Made by a program: the position numbers and the translations under genes
Notes under the pieces: model-generated
Seen by the model: the letters and a program-made list of their open reading frames with translations, nothing else
Told to the model about the DNA's origin: nothing
Database searches by the model: none
Part shown: positions 9,391 to 19,128 of the stretch, piece by piece
Position numbering within the stretch: the stretch's first letter is position 1
Layout of the letters: every line of letters begins with the position of its first letter
Source of the DNA: Ruegeria denitrificans
Lineage (GTDB): Bacteria; Pseudomonadota; Alphaproteobacteria; Rhodobacterales; Rhodobacteraceae
Reading direction: 5' to 3'
DNA length: 64,000 bases
Assembly (NCBI RefSeq): GCF_001458295.1
Contig: NZ_CYUD01000002.1
Location: 62,001-126,000 of the forward strand

Positions 9391-10758
9391 TTACATCAGT
9401 TTGCGTCGACGTGTCACCTGAATATCGAGATCTGTAATTTTTTTCCGCAGCGTATTTCGGTTAATTCCAAGCAAATCTGCACATTTCGCCTGATTTCCGC
9501 CAGTTGCATCCAACGCTTGTTCTATCAATGGTGCCTCAACCTCGCGCAAAATCCGCTGATACAGGCCCGGAGGCGGTAAGAGATTTCCGTGCAGGTCGAA
9601 ATATCGACGCAGATGACGGGCTACTGAGGCCGATAATTTCTCGCGCTCGCCATCGCCCAGAATCGGTTCGGCCTCGGGCTGGCTGCCCAGCACCATTTCT
9701 ACTTCGGACTTTGATATCTCGTCGGTGCGGCTGGTCAAGCTCAGACGGCGGACAGCATTTTCCAACTGCCGTACGTTGCCGGGCCATGAGTAGCGCCGAA
9801 CCAGTTCCACCGCCTCGGAGCTGAGCCAGCGTTTGGTGCCATGCTCACGCTCTTCTCGTGCCAGAAAGTGATCGGTTAACAAGACGATATCGTCCACTCG
9901 TTCACGCAAGGCCGGCACATGCACCGTCGCACCGCACAGGCGATAATACAGGTCCTGACGAACCCGCCCACTCTCCATCGCTTCGGTTAGGTCCGATTGG
10001 CTGGTGGCCATAAAACGCGGAACGTGATCGCCGGGCGTGTCCATCATGCGCACGAAACGGGCCTGCAATTCGTCGTCGATATCGGCAATCTCGTCGATCA
10101 GTAGTGTACCGCCGCGCACCCGGGCCATGATGCGCGCGGGTCCTTCCAGATCGCGCAGATCGGCGGCAGTGGCCGTCACAAACGGCAAGGTACGTCTATC
10201 CGAAAAATCGTGAATAGCGCGTGCTATCAGAGACTTACCCGTGCCACTTTCACCGGAAATCATCACCGACAGATCAGTATTCATCACTCGTGCCACCAGC
10301 CGATACAGTGCTTGCATCACTGGCGTACGCCCAACCAGGGGCAGCTCTTCGGGGCGATCTTCGGTGATATCAACCGCTTCAGTCTGCACATGCTGTTTCT
10401 GATCAAGCGCCCGTGCCGTGCGTTTCATCAGATCGGGCAGATCGAAGGGCTTGGGCAAATAGTCATACGCATCCGCTTCGGCCGCCTGAATCGCTGTCAT
10501 GATCGTGTTCTGAGCTGAGATCACGATGACTGGCAAGCCGGGGCGATCCTCTGCTATTTTCGGCAGCATCTCCAACCCGTTACCGTCCGGCATGACCACG
10601 TCCGAGATCACCACGTCGCCCTTGCCCTCGCCGACCCAGCGCATCAGCGTGGTCAGCGACGAGGTCGCATGAACTTTGCACCCAGCCCGTGTCAGGGCTT
10701 GCGTCAGAACGGTGCGGATCGTGCGGTCGTCATCTGCGACCAGTACTGTGCCATCCAT
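9391..10758 (-). CDS. ntrC: nitrogen regulation response regulator NtrC (GAFTGA-less type)
   Basis: A 455-residue regulator. The receiver domain has [11 protein letters not shown] and phospho-acceptor Asp53; the AAA+ domain has GESGTGKS (169-176), Walker B TLLIDEI and arginine-finger region [10 protein letters not shown]; the Fis-type HTH is at the C-terminus ([20 protein letters not shown]). Between residues about 196 and 216 the segment that normally reads ELFGHEKGAFTGA is absent, so this looks like the Rhodobacter-type NtrC that works with sigma-70 RNA polymerase. The ATG at 10758 has AAGGAGAG eight bases upstream; a longer open frame lacks such support. It lies 17 bases after ntrB. Confidence 0.95.
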   Translation of the reverse strand: MDGTVLVADDDRTIRTVLTQALTRAGCKVHATSSLTTLMRWVGEGKGDVVISDVVMPDGNGLEMLPKIAEDRPGLPVIVISAQNTIMTAIQAAEADAYDYLPKPFDLPDLMKRTARALDQKQHVQTEAVDITEDRPEELPLVGRTPVMQALYRLVARVMNTDLSVMISGESGTGKSLIARAIHDFSDRRTLPFVTATAADLRDLEGPARIMARVRGGTLLIDEIADIDDELQARFVRMMDTPGDHVPRFMATSQSDLTEAMESGRVRQDLYYRLCGATVHVPALRERVDDIVLLTDHFLAREEREHGTKRWLSSEAVELVRRYSWPGNVRQLENAVRRLSLTSRTDEISKSEVEMVLGSQPEAEPILGDGEREKLSASVARHLRRYFDLHGNLLPPPGLYQRILREVEAPLIEQALDATGGNQAKCADLLGINRNTLRKKITDLDIQVTRRRKLM

Positions 10759-10775
10759 CGGGTGCTCTCCTTGTT

Positions 10776-11843
10776 CTACGTTGCGTCTTTTGGCGCCCGC
10801 CTCAGCGAGATGCGAAACACTGTGCGGCCCGGCACCGAGTCGGCCGAAATCCAACCGTCATGGTCCGAGATAATCTTGCTGACCAGCGCCAACCCAAGAC
10901 CGGTGCCATTTTCCCTGCCCGACACGAAGGGATCGAAAATGTCGTCACGAATCTTTTCGGGCAGGCCTGGACCGTCGTCGATGATCTCGATCTGCAGCGG
11001 CAGGGAATGGCCTGACCCGTCATTGCGCCTCAGCCGGAAGGAATGTTCGAAATAAGTACGCAGCCTGATGGTGCCGCCCTTGGTGTCAGCGGCCTCAGAG
11101 GCATTCTTGAGTAGATTCAACACCACTTGCAGAAACTGATCCGGGTCGCCATAGGCCAGCGGCAGCGAGGGGTCGTAATCCTCGATGATTTTCATATGCC
11201 CGCCAAACCCCAGCAGCGCCGACCGACGCGCGCGATCAAGAACGTCGTGGATATTAACCGGCTTAAAATCGGGTTGCTGCAGGTTTCCGAATTGCTCAAC
11301 CTGTTCCAGCAACTTCACGATGCGGCGACTCTCGGCGACGATAAGATCTGTGAGTTCAAGATCTTGCTTGGGGATATTCATGCTCAACAATTGCGCCGCC
11401 CCGGTGATACCCGCCAGCGGGTTCTTGATCTCATGCGCCAGCATCTCGGCCATTCCTATGGCCGACTGTGCCGCCGATTTCACCGTATTGCTCAAGGTCA
11501 TCCGCCCCGCCAGCTCGCGTGGTGAGATGATCATGATCATTGACCCCGGATGCCCGACCAGCGGCGCAATCTGCAGCGCGCATTGCAGCGGAGCCCGGTT
11601 GCCGGACCCAGCATCCACATCGTTCACGAAGAGCGGCGTACCCTGTTCACGCGCGCGCTCAAACGCTTCTTCCAGCGGGGCGTCCACGGCGATCTGGTCC
11701 CAGACCGGATGCCCCACCACAGCTTTGCGCGAGGCATTCAAAAACCCTTCGCCCGCGGAATTCACGTCAGTGATCCGATCCTCAGCGCTGATGATAAAGG
11801 CAGGAACCGGCAGTGAGGTCCAGATGTTCTGATCCGAGGTCAT
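10776..11843 (-). CDS. ntrB: nitrogen regulation histidine kinase NtrB
   Basis: A 355-residue soluble histidine kinase. An N-terminal PAS domain (about 5-110, [20 protein letters not shown]) is followed by the phospho-acceptor motif [19 protein letters not shown] with His137 and the ATP-binding domain ([37 protein letters not shown]). With PII proteins it sets NtrC phosphorylation according to glutamine/2-oxoglutarate status. Its start overlaps the dusB stop by 4 bases, the classic nifR3-ntrB-ntrC arrangement. Confidence 0.96.
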   Translation of the reverse strand: MTSDQNIWTSLPVPAFIISAEDRITDVNSAGEGFLNASRKAVVGHPVWDQIAVDAPLEEAFERAREQGTPLFVNDVDAGSGNRAPLQCALQIAPLVGHPGSMIMIISPRELAGRMTLSNTVKSAAQSAIGMAEMLAHEIKNPLAGITGAAQLLSMNIPKQDLELTDLIVAESRRIVKLLEQVEQFGNLQQPDFKPVNIHDVLDRARRSALLGFGGHMKIIEDYDPSLPLAYGDPDQFLQVVLNLLKNASEAADTKGGTIRLRTYFEHSFRLRRNDGSGHSLPLQIEIIDDGPGLPEKIRDDIFDPFVSGRENGTGLGLALVSKIISDHDGWISADSVPGRTVFRISLRRAPKDAT

Positions 11844-12823
11844 GCCGCCGCCTCAGCATCTATGTTCAACGCGTCGCCCAGCAGGCGCATCACTTCGTCC
11901 GTGTCGCGCGTGGTCAAAACGGCGCGACGTAAAGCAACGGGAGTGCCGGCCTCGTCCATATACCAACTCAAATGCTTCCGCGCGACACGCAGGCCCAGGT
12001 CGGTGCCGTAGAACCCAAGTATCGCTTGATAATGCGCCCGCACCATTTCAATCAGATCGTCACCCCTCGGAATGTCCGGCGCGGCAGCGCCATAGAGATC
12101 ATGACAAATCTGCGCCAGCAGCCACGGTTTGCCCTGCGCCCCGCGTCCGACCATCACGCCATCTGCGCCTGATTGGGCCAACGCAACGCGCGCGGCATCC
12201 GTATCCACAATATCCCCATTGGCGATCACCGGGATCGACACCGCCTCTTTTACCGCACGGATCGCCTGCCAATCGGCGCTGCCTTTGTAGAATTGACAGC
12301 GGGTACGACCATGGATCGTGACCATGCAGATACCCGCATCCTGCGCCCGCCGTGCCACATCAGGCGCATTCAGCAGGCTGTCATCCCAACCTAACCGGGT
12401 TTTCAGCGTCACCGGCACATCTACGGCCTCGACAACCGCTTCGATCAACGTCAGCGCGTGATCCGGTGTTTTCAGCAAGGCTGACCCGGAATAACCGTTT
12501 GTCACCTTCTTGGCCGGACAGCCCATGTTGATATCGATCACCCGCGCCCCGCGATCGGCCACTTGCCGGGCAGCTTCGGCCATCCAGTGCGCCTCACGCC
12601 CGGCCAACTGCACGGCGGTATTTTCCACGTCGGCTGACAACTCGGCACGTTCCCGCACACCGGGCTTGGCCTGAACCATCTCTTGACTGGCGACCATTTC
12701 ACTCACGACCATGCCCGCCCCAAAGCGCATCACCAGATCACGAAATGGACGGTCGGTGATTCCGGCCATCGGTGCCAGTAGGACCGGCGGGTTCAGAGCT
12801 TTGTCAGCGAGCAGCAGAGTCAA
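11840..12823 (-). CDS. dusB: tRNA dihydrouridine synthase DusB (NifR3)
   Basis: An FMN-dependent TIM-barrel enzyme reducing specific uridines of tRNA to dihydrouridine. Seen: LLAPMAGITDRPFRDL at the FMN site, DINMGCPAKKV with the catalytic Cys, TIHGRTRCQFYKGSADW and VMVGRGAQGKPWL. The frame is open back to a TTG at 12898, but the TTG at 12823 has AAGGA nine bases upstream and gives 327 residues, the usual family length; this start is inferred. As first gene of the operon it would share its promoter with ntrBC, as described for nifR3 in Rhodobacter capsulatus. Confidence 0.92.
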   Translation of the reverse strand: MTLLLADKALNPPVLLAPMAGITDRPFRDLVMRFGAGMVVSEMVASQEMVQAKPGVRERAELSADVENTAVQLAGREAHWMAEAARQVADRGARVIDINMGCPAKKVTNGYSGSALLKTPDHALTLIEAVVEAVDVPVTLKTRLGWDDSLLNAPDVARRAQDAGICMVTIHGRTRCQFYKGSADWQAIRAVKEAVSIPVIANGDIVDTDAARVALAQSGADGVMVGRGAQGKPWLLAQICHDLYGAAAPDIPRGDDLIEMVRAHYQAILGFYGTDLGLRVARKHLSWYMDEAGTPVALRRAVLTTRDTDEVMRLLGDALNIDAEAAA

Positions 12824-12917
12824 CGTGCTTAATCCTTGGGCAGTTGGGGCTTTGTTATCGAATTGAACGCATATGAACAATAAAATGGCGACCAACAAGC
12901 CCGCAAAATCATCAGAT

Positions 12918-12932
12918 GCCTATTTTTTAGGC
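12918..12932. promoter_or_regulatory. inverted repeat between dusB-ntr operon and ispDF
   Basis: In the 184-base gap between the divergent dusB and ispDF starts there is a perfect inverted repeat, GCCTA-TTTTT-TAGGC. It could be an operator or a weak hairpin with a T-run loop. The same gap holds two copies of the 9-mer GATTGCCTC at 12947 and 12976, in direct orientation 29 bases apart. No convincing -35/-10 pair could be fixed by eye. Confidence 0.35.
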
Positions 12933-13007
12933 AAGATTACGTGGGTGATTGCCTCTGCATTCACCGCGCCCTAAAGATTGCCTCAAACCACCGGAGAGAA
13001 CGCCCCT

Positions 13008-14138
13008 ATGACAACCGCCGCCATCATCGTCGCCGCAGGACGCGGCCTGCGCGCCGGCGGGGGCATGCCGAAACAGTGGCGCCCACTGGCAGGGCGGCGC
13101 GTTGTGGATTGGACGATTGATCGATTTCGGGGACAGATTGACCATATCGTACTTGTTCTGTCCGAAGATGACGGCGACGCGTGGGCGGAGTTTGATAACT
13201 CCGACTTGATACTTGCCAAGGGCGGCAGCGACCGGGCCGGATCGGTGCGCAACGGGCTTGACGCGCTCCTGCCATACGAGGTGCATTGTGTCCTGATTCA
13301 TGATGTCGCCCGACCCTGCGTTGACATTCAGACCATTCAACAGGTGTTGGAAGCGCTGGAAACCCGTCCCGCTGCGGCACCGGGACTGGCCGTTACCGAT
13401 GCGCTGTGGACTGGAGATGGAGCCATCGTCACGGGAACCCAGGACCGGACCGGGCTGTTCGCTGCGCAAACGCCGCAGGGCTTTCACTATGACGCTATCG
13501 TCTCGGCCCACGCCGCCCACCCCGGCGGCGCCGCGGACGATGTCGAGGTTGCCCGCGCCGCAGGGCTGGATGTAGCCATCGTACCGGGCAACGCCGATAA
13601 CATCAAAATCACACGGCCCGAGGATTTTGCCCGGGCGGAACGCATATTGGGAACGGACATGGATGTAAGGCTGGGCAACGGATACGACGTGCATCGGTTT
13701 GGCGACGGGGATCACGTGATACTGTGTGGCGTGCAGATGCCGCATGACCGTGGCCTGCAGGGCCACTCTGACGCGGATGTGGGTATGCACGCCGTCACTG
13801 ACGCCATCTATGGCGCGCTGGCGCAGGGCGATATCGGCCAGCATTTTCCACCCTCGGACCCTCAATGGAAGGGAGCTGCCAGCGAGATTTTCCTGCGCCA
13901 CGCGGTCGAGCTGGCCGGGCAGATGGGATATAATATCTCGAATGTCGATTGCACGTTGGTCTGCGAATACCCCAAGATCGGCCCCCACGCGCCCGCCATG
14001 CGGGACGAGATGGCGCGGATTATGGACCTGCGCGCAGATCAGGTCTCGGTCAAGGCGACCACATCGGAACGGTTGGGTTTCACCGGTCGTTGCGAAGGGA
14101 TTGCCTCAGTGGCCACAGCCTGTCTGGTGAAATCATGA
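13008..14138 (+). CDS. ispDF: bifunctional IspD/IspF isoprenoid enzyme
   Basis: A 376-residue fusion carrying two steps of the non-mevalonate isoprenoid pathway. The N-terminal half is IspD, the MEP cytidylyltransferase ([29 protein letters not shown]). The C-terminal part, from about residue 220, is IspF, the 2,4-cyclodiphosphate synthase ([25 protein letters not shown] with zinc ligands, [17 protein letters not shown]). IspE, the intervening step, is not here; such fusions are usual in alphaproteobacteria. The ATG at 13008 has GGAGAG upstream and is preferred over the TTG at 12978. It overlaps pgpA by 4 bases. Confidence 0.96.
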   Translation: MTTAAIIVAAGRGLRAGGGMPKQWRPLAGRRVVDWTIDRFRGQIDHIVLVLSEDDGDAWAEFDNSDLILAKGGSDRAGSVRNGLDALLPYEVHCVLIHDVARPCVDIQTIQQVLEALETRPAAAPGLAVTDALWTGDGAIVTGTQDRTGLFAAQTPQGFHYDAIVSAHAAHPGGAADDVEVARAAGLDVAIVPGNADNIKITRPEDFARAERILGTDMDVRLGNGYDVHRFGDGDHVILCGVQMPHDRGLQGHSDADVGMHAVTDAIYGALAQGDIGQHFPPSDPQWKGAASEIFLRHAVELAGQMGYNISNVDCTLVCEYPKIGPHAPAMRDEMARIMDLRADQVSVKATTSERLGFTGRCEGIASVATACLVKS

Positions 14139-14632
14139 CCGCCGCGCGCTTGATTGGAACCGTCTGCGGTGTCGGCTATCTGCGGCCTGCGCCCGGTACA
14201 TGGGGGTCTCTGGCCGCCCTGCCCCTTGCGTGGGTGTTACACACGCTGGGCGGCTTCCCCCTGTTGGTGATCGCCACGCTCGCCGCATTCTTTGGCGGTC
14301 TCTGGGCCACCCGCGTGATGACCGCGGGTCAGGACAATCACGACCCATCTGAAATTGTCATCGACGAAGTCGCCGGACAATTCATCGCGCTCTGGGCGAT
14401 TTCATACCCATCCTGGGCACACGGAGTTGAGATCACAGCGCTGTGGCCGGGCTGGATCGCCGGTTTCTTGCTATTCCGCCTGTTCGATATTACCAAACCA
14501 GGCCCCGTTGGATGGGCCGACCGACGCGATGATGCGATGGGCGTCATGCTGGACGATGTCATCGCCGGTGTTCTGGCCGGGATCGGAGTTCTCATCCTCG
14601 CCGGTATCTCGCACAGAGTTCTGGGCCTGTGA
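14135..14632 (+). CDS. pgpA: phosphatidylglycerophosphatase A
   Basis: A 165-residue membrane enzyme that dephosphorylates phosphatidylglycerophosphate to phosphatidylglycerol. Seen: the N-terminal [17 protein letters not shown] segment, the acidic [17 protein letters not shown] core, and the [19 protein letters not shown] motif, all typical of PgpA, with several hydrophobic helices. The start at 14135 forms an ATGA overlap with ispDF, and its own stop forms a GTGA overlap with the next gene, so ispDF-pgpA-pncC is one tightly coupled operon. Confidence 0.94.
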   Translation: MTAARLIGTVCGVGYLRPAPGTWGSLAALPLAWVLHTLGGFPLLVIATLAAFFGGLWATRVMTAGQDNHDPSEIVIDEVAGQFIALWAISYPSWAHGVEITALWPGWIAGFLLFRLFDITKPGPVGWADRRDDAMGVMLDDVIAGVLAGIGVLILAGISHRVLGL

Positions 14633-15105
14633 CCGTCGCTGAAATCCTCAACCGCGCTAAAGCCCAAGGCGTAATGATCGCCACCGCCGAAAGCTGTACC
14701 GGCGGCATGGTGGCTGCGGCCCTGACCGACATCCCCGGCAGTTCGGCTGTGGTCGAGCGTGGGTTTGTCACCTATACAAACACCGCCAAACAACAGATGC
14801 TGGGGGTTCAGGCTGAAACGCTTGATGCGTATGGGGCGGTCTCGGAGCAGGTTGCGCGCGAAATGGCGGAAGGTGCATTGACCCAGTCCGAGGCGCAGCT
14901 TTCAGTTTCCGTCACCGGCATCGCAGGCCCCGGCGGGTCCGAGTTCAAGCCCGAAGGCCGGGTCTGTTTCGGGTTGGCCGTAAAAGGTCGCCCAACGCTG
15001 ACTGAGACTGTCGAATTCGGGCCGATAGGCCGGGGCAACGTGCGGACGGCCGCACGTGATCACGCTTTGGCATTGCTGGCAAAAGGGCTTGATGAGTTTT
15101 TCTAA
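14629..15105 (+). CDS. pncC: CinA C-terminal domain protein, nicotinamide-nucleotide amidase
   Basis: A 158-residue protein made only of the CinA C-terminal (PncC) domain, which deamidates nicotinamide mononucleotide to nicotinic acid mononucleotide. Diagnostic segments are ATAESCTGGMVAAALTDIPG (active-site Ser/Cys region), FVTYTNTAKQQMLGV and SVTGIAGPGG. The N-terminal MoCF-like CinA domain is absent, as in many proteobacteria. It starts with GTG overlapping the pgpA stop. The 291 bases that follow, up to amtB, hold no gene I can support. Confidence 0.92.
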   Translation: MTVAEILNRAKAQGVMIATAESCTGGMVAAALTDIPGSSAVVERGFVTYTNTAKQQMLGVQAETLDAYGAVSEQVAREMAEGALTQSEAQLSVSVTGIAGPGGSEFKPEGRVCFGLAVKGRPTLTETVEFGPIGRGNVRTAARDHALALLAKGLDEFF

Positions 15106-15396
15106 GGCGACGCGCCCAACCCCGGTCACCCGTCTTATTCTTGTAGCCCACCAACCGGAAGCCAATGATCTGAACATGAGGGTTTATCCGGCAGAACTCC
15201 GCAAGCTTGTCTCAAATCACCTTTCCATTGCTGTTCATATTTTAAGCACCTGATGCCAATCGGCGCCCATTTAATCACCGATTGACCAAAAGCCCTTAAA
15301 ACAGGCGCTAAAACCGCGATTGCCTCTTTTTTCCACACCTACTCTTGGCTTCAACCCCTCTCACGCACGTCAAAGAAGCAAAGAGGAGACCGGCCG

Positions 15397-16578
15397 ATGA
15401 ATGGAGCCGATACCGCCTGGATCATAGTGGCAACCGCCCTGGTCCTATTCATGACATTGCCCGGCCTCGCCCTTTTCTATGGCGGCCTGGTGCGCGCCCG
15501 AAACGTTCTCAGCGTCTTCATGCACTGTTTCAGCATTGCCTGTTTGATGAGCATCCTGTGGCTGATCGCGGGCTATTCGATCGCATTCGGCGACGGTGGG
15601 TCCGGCCTGTGGGGTGGGTTAGGCAAAGCCTTTCTGAACGGTGTCGACGCCGACAGCCTATCGGGCACCCTGCCCGAGGTTCTGTTCTTTGCCTTCCAGA
15701 TGACCTTTGCCATCATCACCCCCGCGCTGATCGTCGGAGCCTATGTGGAACGCGTGGGTTTTGGCTTTGTCCTGACCTTCTCTGGCCTGTGGATGTTGCT
15801 GTGCTACGCGCCTGTGGTGCATTGGATCTGGGGTGGTGGCATGCTGACCGATGGTGGCATCCTGGGAGAGGTCGGCGTGCGCGATTTCGCCGGTGGCATC
15901 GTGGTTCATGAAACAGCCGGTCTGGCCGCGCTGATCATCGCCTTTGTGCTTGGCCCGCGTCGCAATCGCACGACGCCCCCACACAATCCCGGCTATGTCA
16001 TGATTGGGGCCGCGATGCTGTGGGTCGGCTGGTTCGGCTTCAACGGCGGTTCGCAACTGGCCGCCGATGGCGGAGCTGCGATGGCGATGACTGTCACACA
16101 TATTTCGGCTGCAACTGCGTCACTGACATGGGCACTGTACGAGCGTATCAAATACGGAAAAGCATCAATGGTGGGTCTGGTCACCGGTACGATCGCCGGT
16201 CTGGCCTCGATCACCCCTGCCTCGGGCTATGTCGATCCGGTACAGGCGCTGATCATTGGCGCGGTCGCGGGCGTCCTGTGTCAGGAAGCAGTTAACGTCA
16301 TCCGTAATACCCTCAAGATCGACGATACGCTGGACGTTTTTGCCGTGCATGGCGTGGGCGGTATCTTCGGTACCCTCATGATTGCCGTCTTCGGCTTGGG
16401 CGCGTGGACTGCTCAGCTGGGCGGGCTGATCATCGTGGGTGCCTTTACGGCAGCTGTCACTTTTGTGTTGATCAAGGTGGTTGCGCTTGTCACCCCGCTT
16501 CGCGTAGATGCAGAAACCGAGACAAACGGGCTTGATCTGTCGGTATATGGCGAGCGGGCCTATGATATGAGCAGCTAA
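15397..16578 (+). CDS. amtB: ammonium transporter
   Basis: A 393-residue Amt/Rh-family channel with about eleven membrane helices. Seen: N-terminal [20 protein letters not shown], the [20 protein letters not shown] stretch with the first pore His, and [16 protein letters not shown] with the second pore His. It conducts ammonium/ammonia and is normally controlled by a GlnK-type PII protein; no glnK lies next to it here. The SD GAGGAG sits eight bases before the ATG. Control by NtrBC, encoded about 2.6 kb upstream, is likely from general knowledge, but I could not identify a sigma-54 promoter in the preceding gap. Confidence 0.95.
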   Translation: MNGADTAWIIVATALVLFMTLPGLALFYGGLVRARNVLSVFMHCFSIACLMSILWLIAGYSIAFGDGGSGLWGGLGKAFLNGVDADSLSGTLPEVLFFAFQMTFAIITPALIVGAYVERVGFGFVLTFSGLWMLLCYAPVVHWIWGGGMLTDGGILGEVGVRDFAGGIVVHETAGLAALIIAFVLGPRRNRTTPPHNPGYVMIGAAMLWVGWFGFNGGSQLAADGGAAMAMTVTHISAATASLTWALYERIKYGKASMVGLVTGTIAGLASITPASGYVDPVQALIIGAVAGVLCQEAVNVIRNTLKIDDTLDVFAVHGVGGIFGTLMIAVFGLGAWTAQLGGLIIVGAFTAAVTFVLIKVVALVTPLRVDAETETNGLDLSVYGERAYDMSS

Positions 16579-16610
16579 GCCCACCTTAGCGTGCTCGGCC
16601 CGTAAGGGCA

Positions 16611-16643
16611 AAAAGCGGACCTCTTGCGGGTCCGCTTTTCTTT
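16611..16643 (+). terminator. Rho-independent terminator after amtB
   Basis: An 11-bp perfect stem AAAAGCGGACC / GGTCCGCTTTT with a 7-base loop, followed by T-rich sequence, 32 bases after the amtB stop. It separates amtB from pyrE; the left-arm A-run could also give some termination on the other strand. Confidence 0.85.
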
Positions 16644-16720
16644 TGCGGGTCAGCCCTCTCGACTCTGGCCCAATGGACAGGCTATCAGCCCGCAACGTCA
16701 TTTTGTCCCGAGGTTGCACC

Positions 16721-17401
16721 ATGATCCCCAGTTCTTTCCCCGATAGCACCGAAATCGCCCGCCTGACCGCGCGGATGCTGCTGGAGATCAAGGCCGTCCA
16801 CTTCAATTCGCGCGAGCCGTTCACCTTGGCGAGCGGCCTGCCCAGCCCAACCTATATCGACTGCCGCAAGCTGATCTCATACCCGCGCATCCGGTCTACC
16901 CTGATGGATTTCCTGACCGTCACCGTGATGCGCGATGCAGGGTTCGAGGCGTTTGACAACATCGCAGGCGGTGAAACCGCAGGTATCCCCTTTGCCGCCA
17001 TGGTCGCCGAACGCATGGCACTGCCGATGACCTACGTGCGCAAAAAACCGAAAGGTTATGGCCGCAACGCCCGTATCGAAGGTGCGATGAGCGAAGGTGA
17101 GCGCGTGCTGTTGGTCGAGGACCTGACCACTGATGGCGGCTCGAAACTATCTTTTGTGGATGCGATCCGTGAAACCGGCGCGACCTGCGGGCACACCGCA
17201 GTGATCTTCTACTATGGCATTTTCCCTGAAACCGAAAAAACGCTGGGCGATCATGGCGTGCAACTGCATCACCTGTGCACCTGGTGGGATGTTCTGGCCG
17301 AGGCCAAGGCGCAGAAAGCCTTTGATCAAGAGACACTTGACGGTGTCGAGGCCTTCTTGAACGACCCCCGCGGTTGGCAGGAAGCCAACAAATCTTCCTA
17401 A
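16721..17401 (+). CDS. pyrE: orotate phosphoribosyltransferase
   Basis: A 226-residue enzyme of pyrimidine synthesis joining orotate to PRPP. Seen: [20 protein letters not shown] at the N-terminus, the substrate loop region [20 protein letters not shown], and the PRPP-binding motif [13 protein letters not shown]. The ATG at 16721 has GAGG about ten bases upstream and gives the normal length; the frame is open further upstream into the terminator region, which is unlikely to be coding. pyrC, its frequent neighbour in other genomes, is not adjacent. Confidence 0.95.
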   Translation: MIPSSFPDSTEIARLTARMLLEIKAVHFNSREPFTLASGLPSPTYIDCRKLISYPRIRSTLMDFLTVTVMRDAGFEAFDNIAGGETAGIPFAAMVAERMALPMTYVRKKPKGYGRNARIEGAMSEGERVLLVEDLTTDGGSKLSFVDAIRETGATCGHTAVIFYYGIFPETEKTLGDHGVQLHHLCTWWDVLAEAKAQKAFDQETLDGVEAFLNDPRGWQEANKSS

Positions 17402-17407
17402 AACGCC

Positions 17408-17416
17408 TGTGTATAA
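17408..17416 (-). other. DnaA-box-like nonamer upstream of dnaB
   Basis: The minus strand reads TTATACACA, a perfect match to the general DnaA-box consensus TTATNCACA. It lies just after pyrE in the 235-base gap before dnaB. The only other similar words in the gap (TTATCCCAA, TTATCTTCA) carry two or more mismatches. One box does not make an origin; it may be a regulatory site or chance. Confidence 0.3.
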
Positions 17417-17636
17417 GCTGGGGGTAACTCTGTCCAGAATCGCCACCACACCGCTAGTATCTTGTGTAGCTATGGCGCGGCTCCACAAAATGTTGCGTGA
17501 CACGGCATTTTTTGGCAGAGTTGTCCAAAGTTATCCCAAGCTGAAGCCAAGTTATACGCGACTTATCTTCAGAGATTTACAGATGGCCCAACCGGGGTCT
17601 GATTGATTAGAACTGCCGCAGGGCAGCGGGGACAAA

Positions 17637-19127
17637 ATGAACGAGATAAGCAGCATCGAGCAGGCAGCGGCGCGGATTCAGAACGCCGAAACCATGCCGC
17701 ACTCTATCGAAGCCGAGCAGCAGCTTTTGGGTGCAATCCTCACCAATAACGATCTGTATGACCGGGTGGCCTCGATTATCGGGTCCGAGCATTTCTATGA
17801 TCCGGTTCATGCCCGCATCTACGAGGTTGCGGCCAATCGCATCGCCAAGAATGCTTTGGCCTCGCCCGTGACGCTGAAATCCTTCATGGCCGAGGACGAA
17901 GGACTGAAAGAACTGGGCGGCCCGGCCTATCTGGTGAAGTTGGCCGGCGCCTCGATCAGTGCATTCGCGGTGCATGATTACGCGCAGATGATCTATGACC
18001 TCGCTATTCGGCGCGAGTTGATCCGGTTGGGTCGGGACATCTCGGACAAGGCAGCTCGGGTCGATGTGTCGAGCGAGCCCAAAGAACAGATCGTCGAAGC
18101 CGAACAGCAACTTTATCAGTTGTCCGAGCAGGGCCAGACCGAACAGGGTTTCCAATCTTTCCTCAAGGCGGTCACAGAAGCCGTCAACGTCACCAACGAA
18201 GCGTATCAACGCGGTGGTGGCATGGCGGGAATTTCTACCGGTCTGGCCGACCTGGACAAACAATTGGGCGGGTTGCACCCGTCCGACCTGATCATTCTGG
18301 CCGGGCGTCCGTCGATGGGGAAAACCTCGCTTGCGACTAACGTGGCGTTCAACGTCGCCAAAGCCTATAAGCGCGGTACCAAGCCCGATGGCACCGAAGG
18401 CGCGATTGACGGCGGTGTGGTTGGGTTCTTCTCACTCGAGATGAGCGCCGAGCAGTTGGCGGGCCGGGTTCTGGCCGAAGCCTCCGAGATTTCCAGCCAC
18501 AAAATCCGTCAGGGCGACATGACGGAATCCGAATTCCGCCGCTTTGTCGATGCAGCCAAGGATCTGGAAGCCTGCCCCCTGTTTATCGACGACACGCCCG
18601 CCCTGCCGATCTCGCAACTGGCCGCGCGTGCTCGCCGGTTGAAACGAACGCATGGGCTGGACCTATTGGTCATCGACTATTTGCAGCTTTGCCGGGGTAT
18701 GGCTGAAAATCGCGTCAACGAAATCGCCGAGATTTCGATGGGCATGAAGGCCATCGCAAAGGAACTGAACATCCCGGTCATCGCGTTGTCCCAGCTGAGC
18801 CGTCAGGTCGAAAACCGGGACGACAAACGCCCGCAGCTGTCTGACCTGCGAGAATCGGGCTCGATCGAACAGGACGCCGACGTGGTGATGTTCGTTTTCC
18901 GCGAGGAATACTACAAGGAACGCGAAAAGCCCGGCGATCACGAGCTGGAAAAGATGGAAGAGTGGAAGCAGGCGATGGAGCGCCTTCACGCCAAAGCCGA
19001 AGTTATCGTTGGCAAGCAGCGTCACGGCCCCATTGGCACGGTCGAACTGTCGTTCGAGGCGCAGTTCACCCGCTTCGGTAATCTGGTCAAACCCTGGCAG
19101 CAGGACGGCCAAATCGAAGGTTACTGA
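17637..19127 (+). CDS. dnaB: replicative DNA helicase DnaB
   Basis: A 496-residue hexameric helicase that unwinds DNA ahead of the replisome. The N-terminal DnaB domain begins with AETMPHSIEAEQQLLGAIL; the RecA-like C-terminal ATPase has GISTGLADLDKQLGGLHPSD, Walker A GRPSMGKTS, VGFFSLEMSAEQLAGR, Walker B LLVIDYLQL and SDLRESGSIEQDADVV. No intein interrupts the ATPase. It follows a 235-base non-coding gap and ends two bases before the convergent GNAT gene. Confidence 0.97.
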   Translation: MNEISSIEQAAARIQNAETMPHSIEAEQQLLGAILTNNDLYDRVASIIGSEHFYDPVHARIYEVAANRIAKNALASPVTLKSFMAEDEGLKELGGPAYLVKLAGASISAFAVHDYAQMIYDLAIRRELIRLGRDISDKAARVDVSSEPKEQIVEAEQQLYQLSEQGQTEQGFQSFLKAVTEAVNVTNEAYQRGGGMAGISTGLADLDKQLGGLHPSDLIILAGRPSMGKTSLATNVAFNVAKAYKRGTKPDGTEGAIDGGVVGFFSLEMSAEQLAGRVLAEASEISSHKIRQGDMTESEFRRFVDAAKDLEACPLFIDDTPALPISQLAARARRLKRTHGLDLLVIDYLQLCRGMAENRVNEIAEISMGMKAIAKELNIPVIALSQLSRQVENRDDKRPQLSDLRESGSIEQDADVVMFVFREEYYKEREKPGDHELEKMEEWKQAMERLHAKAEVIVGKQRHGPIGTVELSFEAQFTRFGNLVKPWQQDGQIEGY

Positions 19128-19128
19128 C

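Noticed and set aside
9391-10854. Longer NtrC start at 10854
   Set aside because: The extra 32 codons run into the ntrB end; the ATG at 10758 has an AAGGAGAG site and opens the receiver domain correctly.
12927-13988. A 353-codon minus-strand open frame
   Set aside because: It is entirely opposite the well-supported ispDF gene and shows no domain pattern.
15106-15396. Sigma-54 promoter or NtrC sites before amtB
   Set aside because: No TGGCAC-N5-TTGC-like element could be found by eye, and the NtrC encoded here lacks GAFTGA.
17500-17600. Replication origin near dnaB
   Set aside because: Only one perfect DnaA box, no AT-rich unwinding region and no box cluster.
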